Below are positions 46,411 through 57,100 of a stretch of 64,000 nucleotides of DNA, one piece after another; the first letter of the stretch is position 1; the number at the start of each line of letters is the position of its first letter. Position numbers and translations under genes: made by a program. Below the pieces are notes generated by a model. That model made no database searches, was not told where the DNA came from, and worked only from the letters and a program-made list of their open reading frames with translations. This DNA is from Cryptococcus deneoformans JEC21 (taxonomy: Eukaryota > Basidiomycota > Tremellomycetes > Tremellales > Cryptococcaceae): contig NC_006693.1 in assembly GCF_000091045.1 (NCBI RefSeq), forward strand, positions 668,299 to 732,298, given 5' to 3'.

Positions 46411-46804
46411 ATTTCTTATTTTTCATGGCTAATTCTAATTCTAATTTTTTTTCCAATTTTGATTCCGTTTCCTAGTTTTGGCTGAGAAAAAACTAGCAAG
46501 TGCCAAAAAACAAGAAACCCATGATTTGCACCGTTCTAGTTCTTCATTCCTATTCTAATCCTAGTTTTTCGGGAAAAATGCAAATAAATTCATGCCTCAA
46601 ATATTCATGTCTGCATGTTGAGGTCTTACGTCATGTTCGGCAAGATATCGACAACGGACACATCATTTCTTCCCACAAAAAGCACAACTTTGCAAGTCCG
46701 CAAAATGGATAAATATGAACCCCTTGCCACCCCATCCCACACTCATACCCCTGTCAATCAAACCTTGCTAAGTACTGAGAGAAACATCTTGCATGTAGTC
46801 GACT
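46411..46804. other. Spacer of the large inverted repeat
   Basis: About 395 bp of AT-rich DNA without a recognisable gene. TTCTAATTCTAATTTTTT and CTAGTTTTTCGG-type words recall the spacer left of the hairpin. Confidence 0.35.
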
Positions 46805-47048
46805 TGAAGAACATCAAGGAAGTGAAGGCAACATGACCCATCATACTGGGACCAGGCCAGAAGCAGCTGAATAAGATCTGATGCTTCAAATTTGAGTTGG
46901 GATATATCACTGGGCATTTGCAGGGAATGGCGACTGCTGGAGGTACTGAAGATACCATTGGATGGTAAAATACGTGAGCAAGGAAAGATGAACTATCGTG
47001 ACTTAGTTGCGACGCGACGCGATGAAGGTGTGCAAGATTCTTAATTAT
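46805..47048 (-). repeat. Right arm of the large inverted repeat
   Basis: Reverse complement of the left arm with roughly 95% agreement by eye. Transcription through both arms would form a double-stranded RNA stem of about 240 bp. Confidence 0.85.
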
Positions 47049-47120
47049 TGTAAGAGGCTAGCCTCCGACCCAGTTGACCCACATCTCATGAGGTCACCAC
47101 TTTCCCCAGCTTCTAATTTT

Positions 47121-47315
47121 CGAGCCGCGTTTCAATTTACTTCCGCTTCTTCCTCCAAGTTGCGCGCATCAAATTGCATCTGCTCTCCCTTCTCCCAGGT
47201 CACGTGCTTTATTTTTCCCCTATTTCTCCGAGCTGCGTCTCAATTTACTTCCACTCCTTTCCTCCAAGTCGCACGCATCAAATTGCATCCGCACTCTTCC
47301 TCCCAGGTCACGTGC
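47121..47315 (+). repeat. Direct repeat with a 107-bp period, each copy with an E-box
   Basis: Copies begin CGAGCCGCGTTTCAATTTAC (47121) and CGAGCTGCGTCTCAATTTAC (47228). Both run through GCATCAAATTGCATC to CCCAGGTCACGTGC. A third partial copy starts with TTTACTTCCGCTTTTTC after 47317. No gene is seen. Confidence 0.75.
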
Positions 47316-47478
47316 ATCATTTTACTTCCGCTTTTTCTCTTCTTATTTTCTCTTCCTTTTCTCGTCCTAAGTCCGAGTTTCTTGTCCGATTTTTCATGCC
47401 ACAAGCCCCGGTGTTTACCGGAGCTTTGGTCGCGACTGGTTTCGAGAGTGAAGGCAAAAGTACATGGAAAGGTTGACA

Positions 47479-47858
47479 CACAATTTCCTTTATTCTTTCA
47501 TCCTTGTTGTGTTCAACCTTTCCTTTCTTCCGACCTTACAGTCACAAGTACTTTGCCTTCTCCTCTGTAAGCAGAGCTCTCTACCAGTTACCTTCTCCCC
47601 TCAGACCCCCTGGCTAATCCTGATCAGTGTTCCTATCAATTCTTCATCTTGTCTCCTTTACTAGTCGCTGATAGGACATAATCAGGTAAGCTTTGGGCTC
47701 TTTGGGTCACACAAATTTCCTTTATTCTTTTATCCTTGTTGTGTTCAACCTTTCCTTTCTTCTGACCTTACAGTCACAAGTACCTTGCCTTCTCCTCTTG
47801 TTCCTATCAATTCTTCATCTTGTCTCCTTTACTAGTCGCTGATAGGACATAATCAGCA
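47479..47858 (+). repeat. Direct repeat preceding the second Ty3 element
   Basis: Copy A (about 47479-47694) and copy B (about 47706-47858) share TTTCCTTTATTCTTT, CCTTGTTGTGTTCAACC, CTTACAGTCACAAGTA and TTACTAGTCGCTGATAGGAC. Copy A carries an extra stretch of about 60 bp that starts TGTAAGCAGAGC (47566), which resembles the start of the LTRs further right. They may be nested LTR pieces. Confidence 0.65.
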
Positions 47859-50800
47859 TATGCATTTGGGATCTTGTTTGCTTCTCTCCAGTCCGAAGTT
47901 AAGCCTCGAGCCCTGCCAGCCCTAAGAGCCCACCAGTTCTCTCCAAGCCTTGTCCCTCCGAGCTAGCCCCACCAGTTCAGTGAAGGTCTATTGTCCGGAC
48001 CTTACACTTTTTTTCAAACTCATTACCCAAATCAATTCATACCACACCCCACCACACCAACATACATCATGGCGTTCGACTCTCAGGGCCAACCCATCAT
48101 TGCGTACGACGAGGTGACTTCCCGTCCCATCATCGGGCATCACCCCACTGGCGTTCCCATCTTCGGCACTTTCACGGAAGACCACCTATCGTCCGCGGGC
48201 TCCGGAGACAATTTGGCTTCGCCCACAACTTCTAACGCGGTGCCTTCGGTGCCTGACACAACCGACGAAAAGCTGGTAACCTACACCACCCCTGTACACG
48301 ACACCACGGGTGCAACCTACCGAAAGACCCCGGGCCCCACCACTACCCTTTCCGGCACGACCGTTCCTGAGATCGATGAACTTAAGTCTATTGTTGCCGG
48401 ACTCCTCCGCTCCACCCAAGCGCTTGCCGATCAAGCCACCACCGGCCACGACCGTCACGTCCCCCCCTCTACACGTGGGTCCCGCCCGGATAAGATCTCT
48501 CCGCCGCGACTTGGGACGCACTCCCCTGCCGACCCGTTCGCACTCCAGCGACACCTCCTCGCTTTGGAGACCTATTTCCGTGACGCCCTCCTACACTGGA
48601 GCCCCGGCCCGGCTGAGCATGCGTGGAAGATTTCTGTGGCAAATACCTCGATCTCCCAATCGGGCGGCCGTTTTACCACGTGGCTCGAGCTCCATGGCAA
48701 ACACGCCGAGACTTGGGATGCATGGCAAGTCTCCCTTAAGTCTCACATTCTCGCCCGCGGCTGGGAGTCCAAACTCCGCCACCGATTCATGCAGCTCCGC
48801 TGCTTGGACACCACACCCGCCGCGTTCGATGCATTCTTTCACCTTGTTATCAGTTACCAAGGCATTCTTCATGACTTCGAGGACCCCCTCAGCGACGTGG
48901 ACGTCAACCGCCAGCTATTGGACGGTGTCGATGCCTTGGTTACTCACCGCACCAAAGCTGCTCTCCGCGCACGTGGCAAAACAGTGCTCTCCGCAACGTC
49001 GGCCGACCTGTATGAGATCATGATGGACGTCATCGATGACGCCATGCTTGAGGCGCGTTTCCTTCAGGTGCCGACATGCCCCCGCCACCCACCAACCGTC
49101 GCCAACGTCATCGCTCCCGTCCCCGCGCCTCCACTCATTGCCAAACTCGCCCCCGCCCCCTCCACCACCACGAAGGGCCACACTACGCAACAGCTCGACT
49201 GGCTCGACCCTGCCAAACGGCTCCCCCTCAGTGACGCCGGCCGATCCGCCCGCGCCTATCTTCAAAGCATCAACGCATGTTTCTCATGCCGCGTTGTCGG
49301 CCATCACTGCCTTATCTGCCCAACCCGCCCCCCCTCCACCCCGCCCAACGCCTCCGTGTCCGTGCCGGTCGCTAACCTCGTCTCCCTTGCCGACGACGAC
49401 GAGTCCGACCACCACGGCGTTTTCGCTGTCGACCCTGTCACAGACACTCTAGTACAGGATGCCTCGTCTGCGCTCGCTGGGTCAGTACCTCTCATCATGG
49501 TCAATTGCCGTTTCAAGGCTGACGGAGACACTGTCCCAGCACTCGTTGATTGCGGCGCTGGCATCAACGTCGTCGACCGGGCGTACGCAGAGCAACAGGG
49601 ATGGCAAGGACGGCCGATTATACCGGTGGGGACCAAAATGGCAGACAATCAGGCGGGTCCAGTCGTAGACCAGGAGTATGTAGTGGATGTAATCATTGGT
49701 GACACTACCTACAACGCTACCCCATTCTACGCCATGGCCCTTGGTCCACGATACCGCCTTATCCTCGGATTACAGTTCTGTCGTCAACACCGCCTATTTG
49801 ATGGGGCGGAGCGTTTAAATCACCTCAATGCAGGGGGGTCATCCTATACATCGCTTGTGCAACTACAACTCAACTCCATCACACCAGTCGAATCCCCGAC
49901 CGTAAGCACTGAACGCCACTCCCACTCCGACGCCATCCTCCGTGAATTTGCCGACATCCTTCCAGCCAATATCTCTGACGTCTCCCACTACCCGCCCATT
50001 TGTTCGTCCACCTCCCAAGTCCGCCACCGAATAAACATTCTTCCTGATGCGATGCCTGTCGCTCGAGCTGGATTTCGAGTACCGTTAGCGTGGCGCGACA
50101 CCCTTCGACAAGAAATCGAGAAACACCGTACCGCAGGCCGCCTCCGTCCATCCAGTTCCCCTTGGGCCGCCCCTGCTTTCCTCATTAAGAAAGAAAATGG
50201 CAAATTCCGGTTCCTCTGCGATTTTCGCGGCCTCAACAGTGTCACGGTTAAAGATCGCACCCCGGTTCCCAACATTGACGACATTCTCCAACGCGCCGCC
50301 CGTGGCAAGGTTTTCGCCAAACTCGACCTTACCGATGCATTTTTTCAGACGCTCATGCACGAGCCCGATATCGAGAAAACGGCAATTAGCACTCCCTGGG
50401 GTTTATACGAATGGGTTGTGATGCCGCAAGGCGCGTGCAACTCGCCGGCAACACAACAACGCCGCCTCAACGAGGCTTTACGTAACCTCATCAGCGTTTG
50501 TTGTGAAGCTTATGTCGATGATATCATCATTTGGGGCGCGACCGACTCTGACTTAGCGAAAAATATTCTCGCGGTTCTCACGGCTTTACGTAACAGCGGG
50601 TTTGTTTGCTCGCCTAGCAAGTCGAAATTTTTCGTCGACTCAGTCTCCTTCCTGGGCCACGTAATCTCCCCCAATCACATTGGGCCAGATCCGAAGAAAG
50701 TCGAAGCACTACGCGCATGGCCATCTCCTGGTTGTGTGAAAGACCTCCGATCTTTTCTTGGCCTTCTCCAATATTTACGCAAATTCATCCCACACATCGC

Positions 50801-51255
50801 CACCAAGATGTCCGTTCTCACGGCTCTTCTCCCTCCGAACAAGACAGCAGAGAAAGCGTATGAATCCCGTAAACGTCAACTGGCTAAGGGCCTCCCAGCT
50901 GAGCGATTAGAATCACTGAGTTGGGTATGGAAGTGGACAACGTCGGCGCAAGACGCGTTTGAGGCGCTGAAGGAAATGGTGGCACGTATCACAGGTCTGT
51001 CCCCCCTTTCCCATGAAGCTATCCTCGCAGGTCAAACCAATCTCTACCTTTTCACCGACGCAAGCAACACCGGCCTCGGCGCCTGGTTGGGCACGGGTCT
51101 ATCCCCCGACAACGCTCAACCTATCGCCTACGATTCCCGCTCTCTCACCGCCGCCGAACGAAATTATCCGGTACATGAAAAAGAGTTATGCGCCATCATC
51201 CACGCCCTCAAAGAGTGGCGGCCTCTACTTCTCGGCGTCCCGGTGCACGTCATGA

Positions 51256-51854
51256 CGGACTGTAACAACCCAGGGGGGATGTTCACTGAAAGAGTTCGGC
51301 TTGATTTGATTGAAAGAGAGACAGCTGGAACACGACTGTTGTCTAGTCGGTGGCAAGGAAAGAGGTAGTTGGATTGTCCGGGCGCAGAAGCGGTCTATGA
51401 GTTTGCATATGTTTGTTGATCACTGGGCAGAGTGTCAACGAAGCTAAAATTAAAGCACTCAAAAGAACTACAGCAGGTCGCGGACAACCAAAGGAAAAGG
51501 GCTCTCTTTCTAAAGATAAAGAAGAAGTTACAAGCATACCTGGGCAGAGTGTCAACGAAGCTAAAATTACTAAAGTCTGCCCAGTTAGCATAAAACCACA
51601 TTCCAAGTAGGAAGTGGGACTCACAAGCACTCAAAAGAACTACAGCAGGTCGCGGACAACCAAAGGAAAAGGGCTCTCTTTCTAAAGATAAAGAAGAGAG
51701 GCTTTTCCTTGCTGCAAATTCCTTTGAGGCCTGTGAGGAGCGCGCAAAATAAACGGAATCAAAATAAGAGAAAAGCGGCAGCAAATCTATGTATGAAGTG
51801 AAACAGACCTTGGGATCATAATGACCGTGTTTGGCATGCATGCCTTACACGGAC
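51256..51854. mobile_element. 589-bp TG...CA insertion with 5-bp target duplication
   Basis: The insertion (51261-51849) begins TGTAAC and ends TTACA, the short inverted ends of an LTR. CGGAC flanks both sides (51256-51260 and 51850-51854), the 5-bp duplication made by a retroviral-type integrase. Length and ends fit a solo LTR or small non-autonomous LTR unit. It contains two copies of CTCAAAAGAACTACAGCAGG with following AAAGGAAAAGGGCTCTCTTT (from about 51,459 and 51,629), and two of GGGCAGAGTGTCAACGAAGC (51,425 and 51,542). Confidence 0.8.
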
Positions 51855-53582
51855 CATGCGACTCTCAAGTGGTTCTTTCAACAACCAAATCTGTCCGAAC
51901 GTCAGAAGCGATGGCTACTAGTACTCGCCGATTACGACCTCCAGATTTCCCATATTCCAGGGGCCACTAATGTCATCGCCGACGCTTTCTCCCGGCTCCG
52001 AAACTCCGACGCCCACGTCAACGCCCTCACCATGATGGTTCTCTCACCAAACGCAGCTTTCCTGGATGCAGTAGCTGAAGGGTATGGGCAGGACCCAGTA
52101 ATGAGCATTTGGAGGGAAGTAGACCGCTGCCCTCCGGGTGTCCGCACAGCCGAAGTCAACGGAGCACGGGGGGTCAGGACGGTGCTGACATACGAGGACC
52201 GGCTCTGCATCCCCGAAGTACTGACCTTACGAGAACAGTGCCTACAGGAATGCCACGATGCGATGGGCCATTTCGGGGTGGAGAAAACACTTGAACTACT
52301 GCGTTGTAAGTACTTCTGGGATGGTATGGCTAGTGACGTAAAGGACTTTGTCAGCTCTTGCCCAGCCTGTCAGACATCCAAAGCTACCACCACTAAGCCT
52401 CCCGGACTACTACACTCATTACCAGTTCCTCCCGCCAAATTCTCCGACATAGGCATAGATTTCGTGGGGCCACTACCGCAATCACACAGCTTCGACTATC
52501 TCATCGTCATTACCGATCGCCTCACCGGCTGGGTCGCTCTCATACCAACAGTCACGACGCTCACGTCCTCCGCTTTTGCTCAACTCTACTACGACCACTG
52601 GGTTTCTAAATATGGGGTACCACAATCGATCGTCTCAGACCGCGATAAGTTATTCACTGCTGCGTCATGGCGTCGGTTGAATTCACTCCTGGGCACTAAG
52701 CTAAAGATGTCCACAGCATACCACCCCCAGACCGATGGTATATCAGAACGATCAAACAAGACAGTCATCCAGATCCTGCGAACCTGGACTGACGACCAAG
52801 GCCGAAATTGGGCAGCCAACCTACAGTGGGTCGCTTTCGCAATGAACAACACCATCCGACGCTCAACCCACCACACCCCCGCCGAGCTCGTTTTCGGGAA
52901 ACGCCTGTCCCTCACTCCGCCGCTTCTCCCCTCAACATCAGCCACGGACCCATCCCTCGCTCAACCTATGGCTTCCGAATGGGATCTCGCTGCCAAACGC
53001 ATGGCCCTCGAAGAGGGCATCGCTCGTGACGAACTGCTTCTTGCTAAGCATCGGCAAAGTGTTCAAGCCAACAAACATCGTCGGCCGGACCCTGTCTACC
53101 GCCCGGGAGACAAAGTCTATTTGAACACAGCTGAGTTCCGTCACGAATATAAGACAGCCACTAACCGTTCTGCGAAGTTCATGCCCCGCTGGGAAGGCCC
53201 CTTCACCATCCTCAAGGCCTTTCCTGAGCAATCACTCTATGAATTGGATGTCCCCGTCACCTCAACACAGTCGACGCCTCGCCGCCATGTTTCGCGCCTC
53301 AAGCCATACCGGGAGTCCGAACAGTATCACCAGCATGCGGTTCCTCGCCTACTCGACCGCCCGGCTGCCTCCTCGCCACGCATCCTCCAAATCCTTGAAG
53401 ACCGCACCCTCACCCCCAAGGGAAATCATCCAAAGGTTTATCAAGTGCGCGCCCGCCTCGCCGGTGAAGGCCCCAAGGCTCGGTGGCTCAGTCGCGATAC
53501 AGCGCAGGACTATGCAGGTTGGAAAGAGGCTTGGGAAGACTTTATTGGCGAAGATGAGCTACATCTCGACGTACTGGACGTT

Positions 53583-53610
53583 TGTAAGTGCAGAGCCCTT
53601 ACCACCACTC
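53583..53610 (+). repeat. 28-bp LTR-start-like remnant
   Basis: It begins TGTAAGTGCAGAGC, the same 14 bases as the LTR that starts at 53611, then diverges. It may be the first bases of element 2's 3' LTR cut by element 3, or an older remnant. Confidence 0.5.
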
Positions 53611-54043
53611 TGTAAGTGCAGAGCACTATACTCATTTATTCTCTATGCATGCAGTCTTTGTGCATGCATCCTCCTATGCATATTGCATATGCAGGAATTT
53701 ATGCATTGCATTTACATGCAGGAATTTATGCAGTGCATTTACATGCATGCATTCCCATGTATAAGCTGTATGAATATTCAGCTATATTTGTTGTGTATGT
53801 ATTCATCCAGATTATGTAACATTCCATGTGTATAATGTTACATTTGAAATACTTAGTAATGACGTGGCATTTGATGTGTGTAACTTTACTTTCTGACACA
53901 CAGTTGGTACTTAGTAAAATAGTAGTCGCATATTGTTGTAGTTCTTCAATACTCAATCCACATGTATTACAACCAGTGCATGTTTTGCTAATCAACTACA
54001 CACTATACTACTACGACACTCAGTGAGACACCCAGTGTCTACA
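53611..54043 (+). repeat. 5' LTR of element 3 (433 bp)
   Basis: It starts TGTAAGTGCAGAGC and ends GTGTCTACA, followed by CTTTTTTCAAAAC. It contains a 27-bp direct repeat (53691-53717 and 53718-53744, one mismatch) and many ATGCAT/TGCA words. Its short reading frames are by-products of this repeat. Confidence 0.88.
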
Positions 54044-54110
54044 CTTTTTTCAAAACAACGCACACAAAATAACGCCAAACGCCCACTCACCAAACGCTCA
54101 AACGCCCCTC

Positions 54111-57100
54111 ATGCCCCCCAAGGGTCAAACGCTCAAAGACACTCCTCCCTCGGAGGAGGCAAACGCATCTCCTGTCGAAGGAGACATCAATGCTCAGGTG
54201 GCAGCAGTTATCCTCCACCTGTCGAAATTAACCAGTCAGCAAAGCCTCTTCGGTACTCAGGGGAATCACAAACCTCGAGAAGTAACTATCCCACAAGCCT
54301 CCAGCATTCCGAACTTTACTGGTCCCATTCGTGATGCTCCAGCTGTCCTTCTTCACATTGATCGTCTAGAGAAGCTTCTCCGGACTAATTCGCTTTTTTC
54401 CCCCCAAGATGACGACGCCCAGGCAGAGAAACTGCGAGTCATTATCCTGGAGGTGGCGAACAACTCTATCGAATGTACCGCGCTGAAAGCATGGGTGAGG
54501 ACTACTGGTCGGATGATGGAAGCAGATGGCGAGTCGGGATGGGACGCATGGACAGTGGCTTTCAAAAAGGCAGCGATGCCGCTCGCATGGGATCAGAAAG
54601 AACTTCGTTCCCTCCTCCGCCTACAGTTCAATCAGGTTAGCGACTGGGAAACCTTCGATAACCAAGCCATACAACACCGACACAATTTGATGGGCACCGA
54701 CCTCTATCCCAGTGACACCTCTATGGCCACCCTTTACCGCGGCGCTTGTCCTGAGCCATTATTCATTCGTTTGATGACGACGCCGGAGTTCAGGAATGGA
54801 AGCTTGGACGAGGTACGCAACCTGTTAGAACTGACAGTTGCCAAGTACTTGGAGAACCGGGATCAACCCACTCACGCTTGTATCAAACCGCAAGTTTCGG
54901 TCACTCCGCAAAGCCAACCACACTTGGCACACCCCCTCAGCCATTATTATCAAGCCCACAACCCCCTACCCTACTACCTCTCGCCTGCGGGCAAACACAT
55001 CCGCGAGCTTTTCGCTAAAGACAACCGCTGCAATGACTGCCGCAAGGTGGGCCACAACTTCAAAACCTGTCCCAACCGCCGTGGTCCTACGCGTGTCAAC
55101 TCTCGCCCCGTCGACAACCACAAGGTTCTCATCCAAGAACTTACGAGTCAGCTTGACGACCATCTCCAGCTTGAGACGTCTATTGACTCAGACAAGACCT
55201 CGTACGCACTGTTTCATCCTCCTCTAGTCATTCAAGCCTCTGCTGCCGCTGACGGACGTACCTCGATTGCCCCTCCCCCTCCTCTCCGATTTCTCCTCGA
55301 CACGGGCACTGGTACATCTTTCTTTGATCCGTCAGTGGTAGCTAGACTAGGTTGGAAAGTCCGAAAGGACGCAGTGGAGCGTACTGTGCGGTTGGCTGGT
55401 GGGAAACCTGGGCCGGTAGTCAGAGATGTGACGAGTGGAACGTTTAGGGTTCGACATGCAATATATTCAGGCGAAGGAGTTGTCATGGAGTTGAACGGTA
55501 CATATGATGGGATCTTGGGTCTCAATTTCTGCAAGCGCTATCATCTACTTGATCAAAGTCCTCTTTTTCGGCGTCTCTTGAGCAGCTCTGGGAAAGTTCT
55601 CACCGGCAATGATGTCGCCGTTCCCACGAGTTCCCCACCAGTTTCTCATGATGCGAAAATTTCTCCTCTCGCCGGGACTGACGTCACCGTTCCCATGCAC
55701 CACTCCAAAATTTTTCACAAGTCAAAAGTTTCGACAACTGCTGCCTCGCCAAACGAAGACGTCACCGTTCCCACGCCTCACTCCAAAATATTTCACAAGT
55801 CAAAAGTTTCGCAAACTCCTGTCGTGCCTCAGCCTTCGGCGATAACCACCAAATTTTCGGCGATTCCTTCATCAAATTCTGTCTCTCTCGGTGCGGCCGA
55901 AACTGCTTCCTATGCCGAGATCATTGCACAACTCAAGAACGACTTTGCAGAAGTTTTTTGTGACAAACTGGGTGATGTAGCCGATTTCCCAAGCATTACG
56001 AAGACCAAGAGTGGTGTTAGGTTCGAAATCATCTTGAAACCTAACGCTATGCCCAGTCATGCAGCTCCCTACCGGGTTCCTGAAACTCTTTTGCCCCGTT
56101 TCCGTGAGATGATTGCTGAACATCTGAATGCAGGTCGTCTACGCTACTCTAGTTCTCCTTGGGCGTCACCTGCCTTTCTCGTCAAGAAACCCAATGGCCA
56201 ACACCGTCTCGTCTGCGACTTTCGTGCACTCAATAACCAGACCGTGCCCGACATGTATCCTATGGGAAACATCCAGGACATCTTGCACCGTGCTGCTCGA
56301 CGCGGCAACCTTTTCGCCAAGCTCGACTGTAAGGATGCCTTCTTTCAGACGTTGATGAAGAACGACGACATTCACAAGACGGCGATTACAACACCGCTTG
56401 GGTTGCTGGAATGGGTTGTCATGCCGCAGGGCATTCGGAATGCACCTGCTGCCCAACAACGTCGCATCAATGAAGCACTGCAAGGTCTCGCTGGAGAATG
56501 TTGCGAGGCGTACGTGGACGATATCATCATCTGGGGAACGGACAGTGAGGATCTTCGTCGAAATTGTGTGAGTGTTCTCGCAGCTCTGCGTCGGAGTGGT
56601 TTGCGCTGTTCTCATGAGAAATCACAGTTCTACCTCACTGAAACCTCTTTCCTCAGCCATGTCATCCGTCCTGGTCAGATACTCCCCGACCCCACGAAAA
56701 TCGCACGCATTGAACAGTTCCCTCACCCCACGACTCCCAAGGCTTTACACTCGTTTCTTGGTTTATTGAACTATCTCCGTGAGTTCATACCCAGCCTTGC
56801 TACTCACGCTTCGGTCTTGCACGCATGTCTCCCTCCCAACACCGCCGCCGAGAAAGCCTACTACAGGCACTTGAAGGAGCATAAGGGCCGTTTGCAAGAG
56901 TCATGGCAGGGTTGGAGGTGGAACTATGGGCCTAAGGAACGGGTAGCCTTTGACACTTTGCGTCGCGCCATGAGTACTGTTCCCTGCTTGACTACAATCG
57001 ACTATGATGCTGTCAAGGCTGGTACTCTCAAGGTTTTCCTCACCACAGATGCATCCAAAGTCGGCATGGGCACCTGGATAGGCGTCGGTACTACCAAGGA

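Larger units (their letters stand above)
47566..53610 (+). mobile_element. Ty3/gypsy element 2, interrupted by a 589-bp insertion
   Basis: An LTR end CTTACA at 48006 is followed by a CTTTTTTTCAAAC leader and a long gag-pol frame. The order gag, protease, RT, RNase H, integrase identifies Ty3/gypsy. The left limit of the 5' LTR is not settled (47566 is the first TGTAAG). At the right the frame runs into a 28-bp piece starting TGTAAGTGCAGAGC (53583-53610), which is then cut by element 3. No polypurine tract precedes 53583, so the true 3' end may have been lost. Confidence 0.75.
48069..53615 (+). pseudogene. gag-pol of Ty3 element 2, split by an insertion
   Basis: The frame starts MAFDSQGQPIIAYDEVTSRPIIG (48069). 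Gag has a CCHC knuckle, CFSCRVVGHHCLIC (about 49,279-49,320). The protease reads ALVDCGAGINVVDR, with Cys where Ser/Thr is usual. RT motifs are FLIKKENGKFRFLCDFRGLNSVTV, KLDLTDAFFQTL, VVMPQGACNSPATQQRR and catalytic YVDDIIIW (50,512). RNase H starts LYLFTDASNTGLGAWLG. The frame stops at 51366 inside the insertion and resumes at YTDHATLKWFFQQPNLSERQKRW (51,843). Integrase shows the zinc domain (HDAMGHFGVEKTLELLRCKYFWDGM...CPACQ) and DDE core (GIDFVGPL, SDRDKLF, DGISERSNKT). Insertion plus duplicated bases is 594 bp, divisible by three. No chromodomain is seen. Confidence 0.85.

Noticed and set aside
46232..46958. Two similar small frames with MVSSVPPAVAIPCKCP
   Set aside because: They are the two arms of the inverted repeat read on opposite strands; no start context, intron or family supports a protein.
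48310..49452. Overlapping Pro/Thr-rich plus-strand frames inside gag of element 2
   Set aside because: They are frame-shifted shadows of the gag-pol frame, which carries the CCHC knuckle and protease.
53616..53819. Short frame MQSTILIYSLCMQSLCMHPPMHIAYAG, present twice (also 59529-59732)
   Set aside because: It lies inside the LTR and arises from TGCAT-rich direct repeats; duplication only reflects the two LTR copies.
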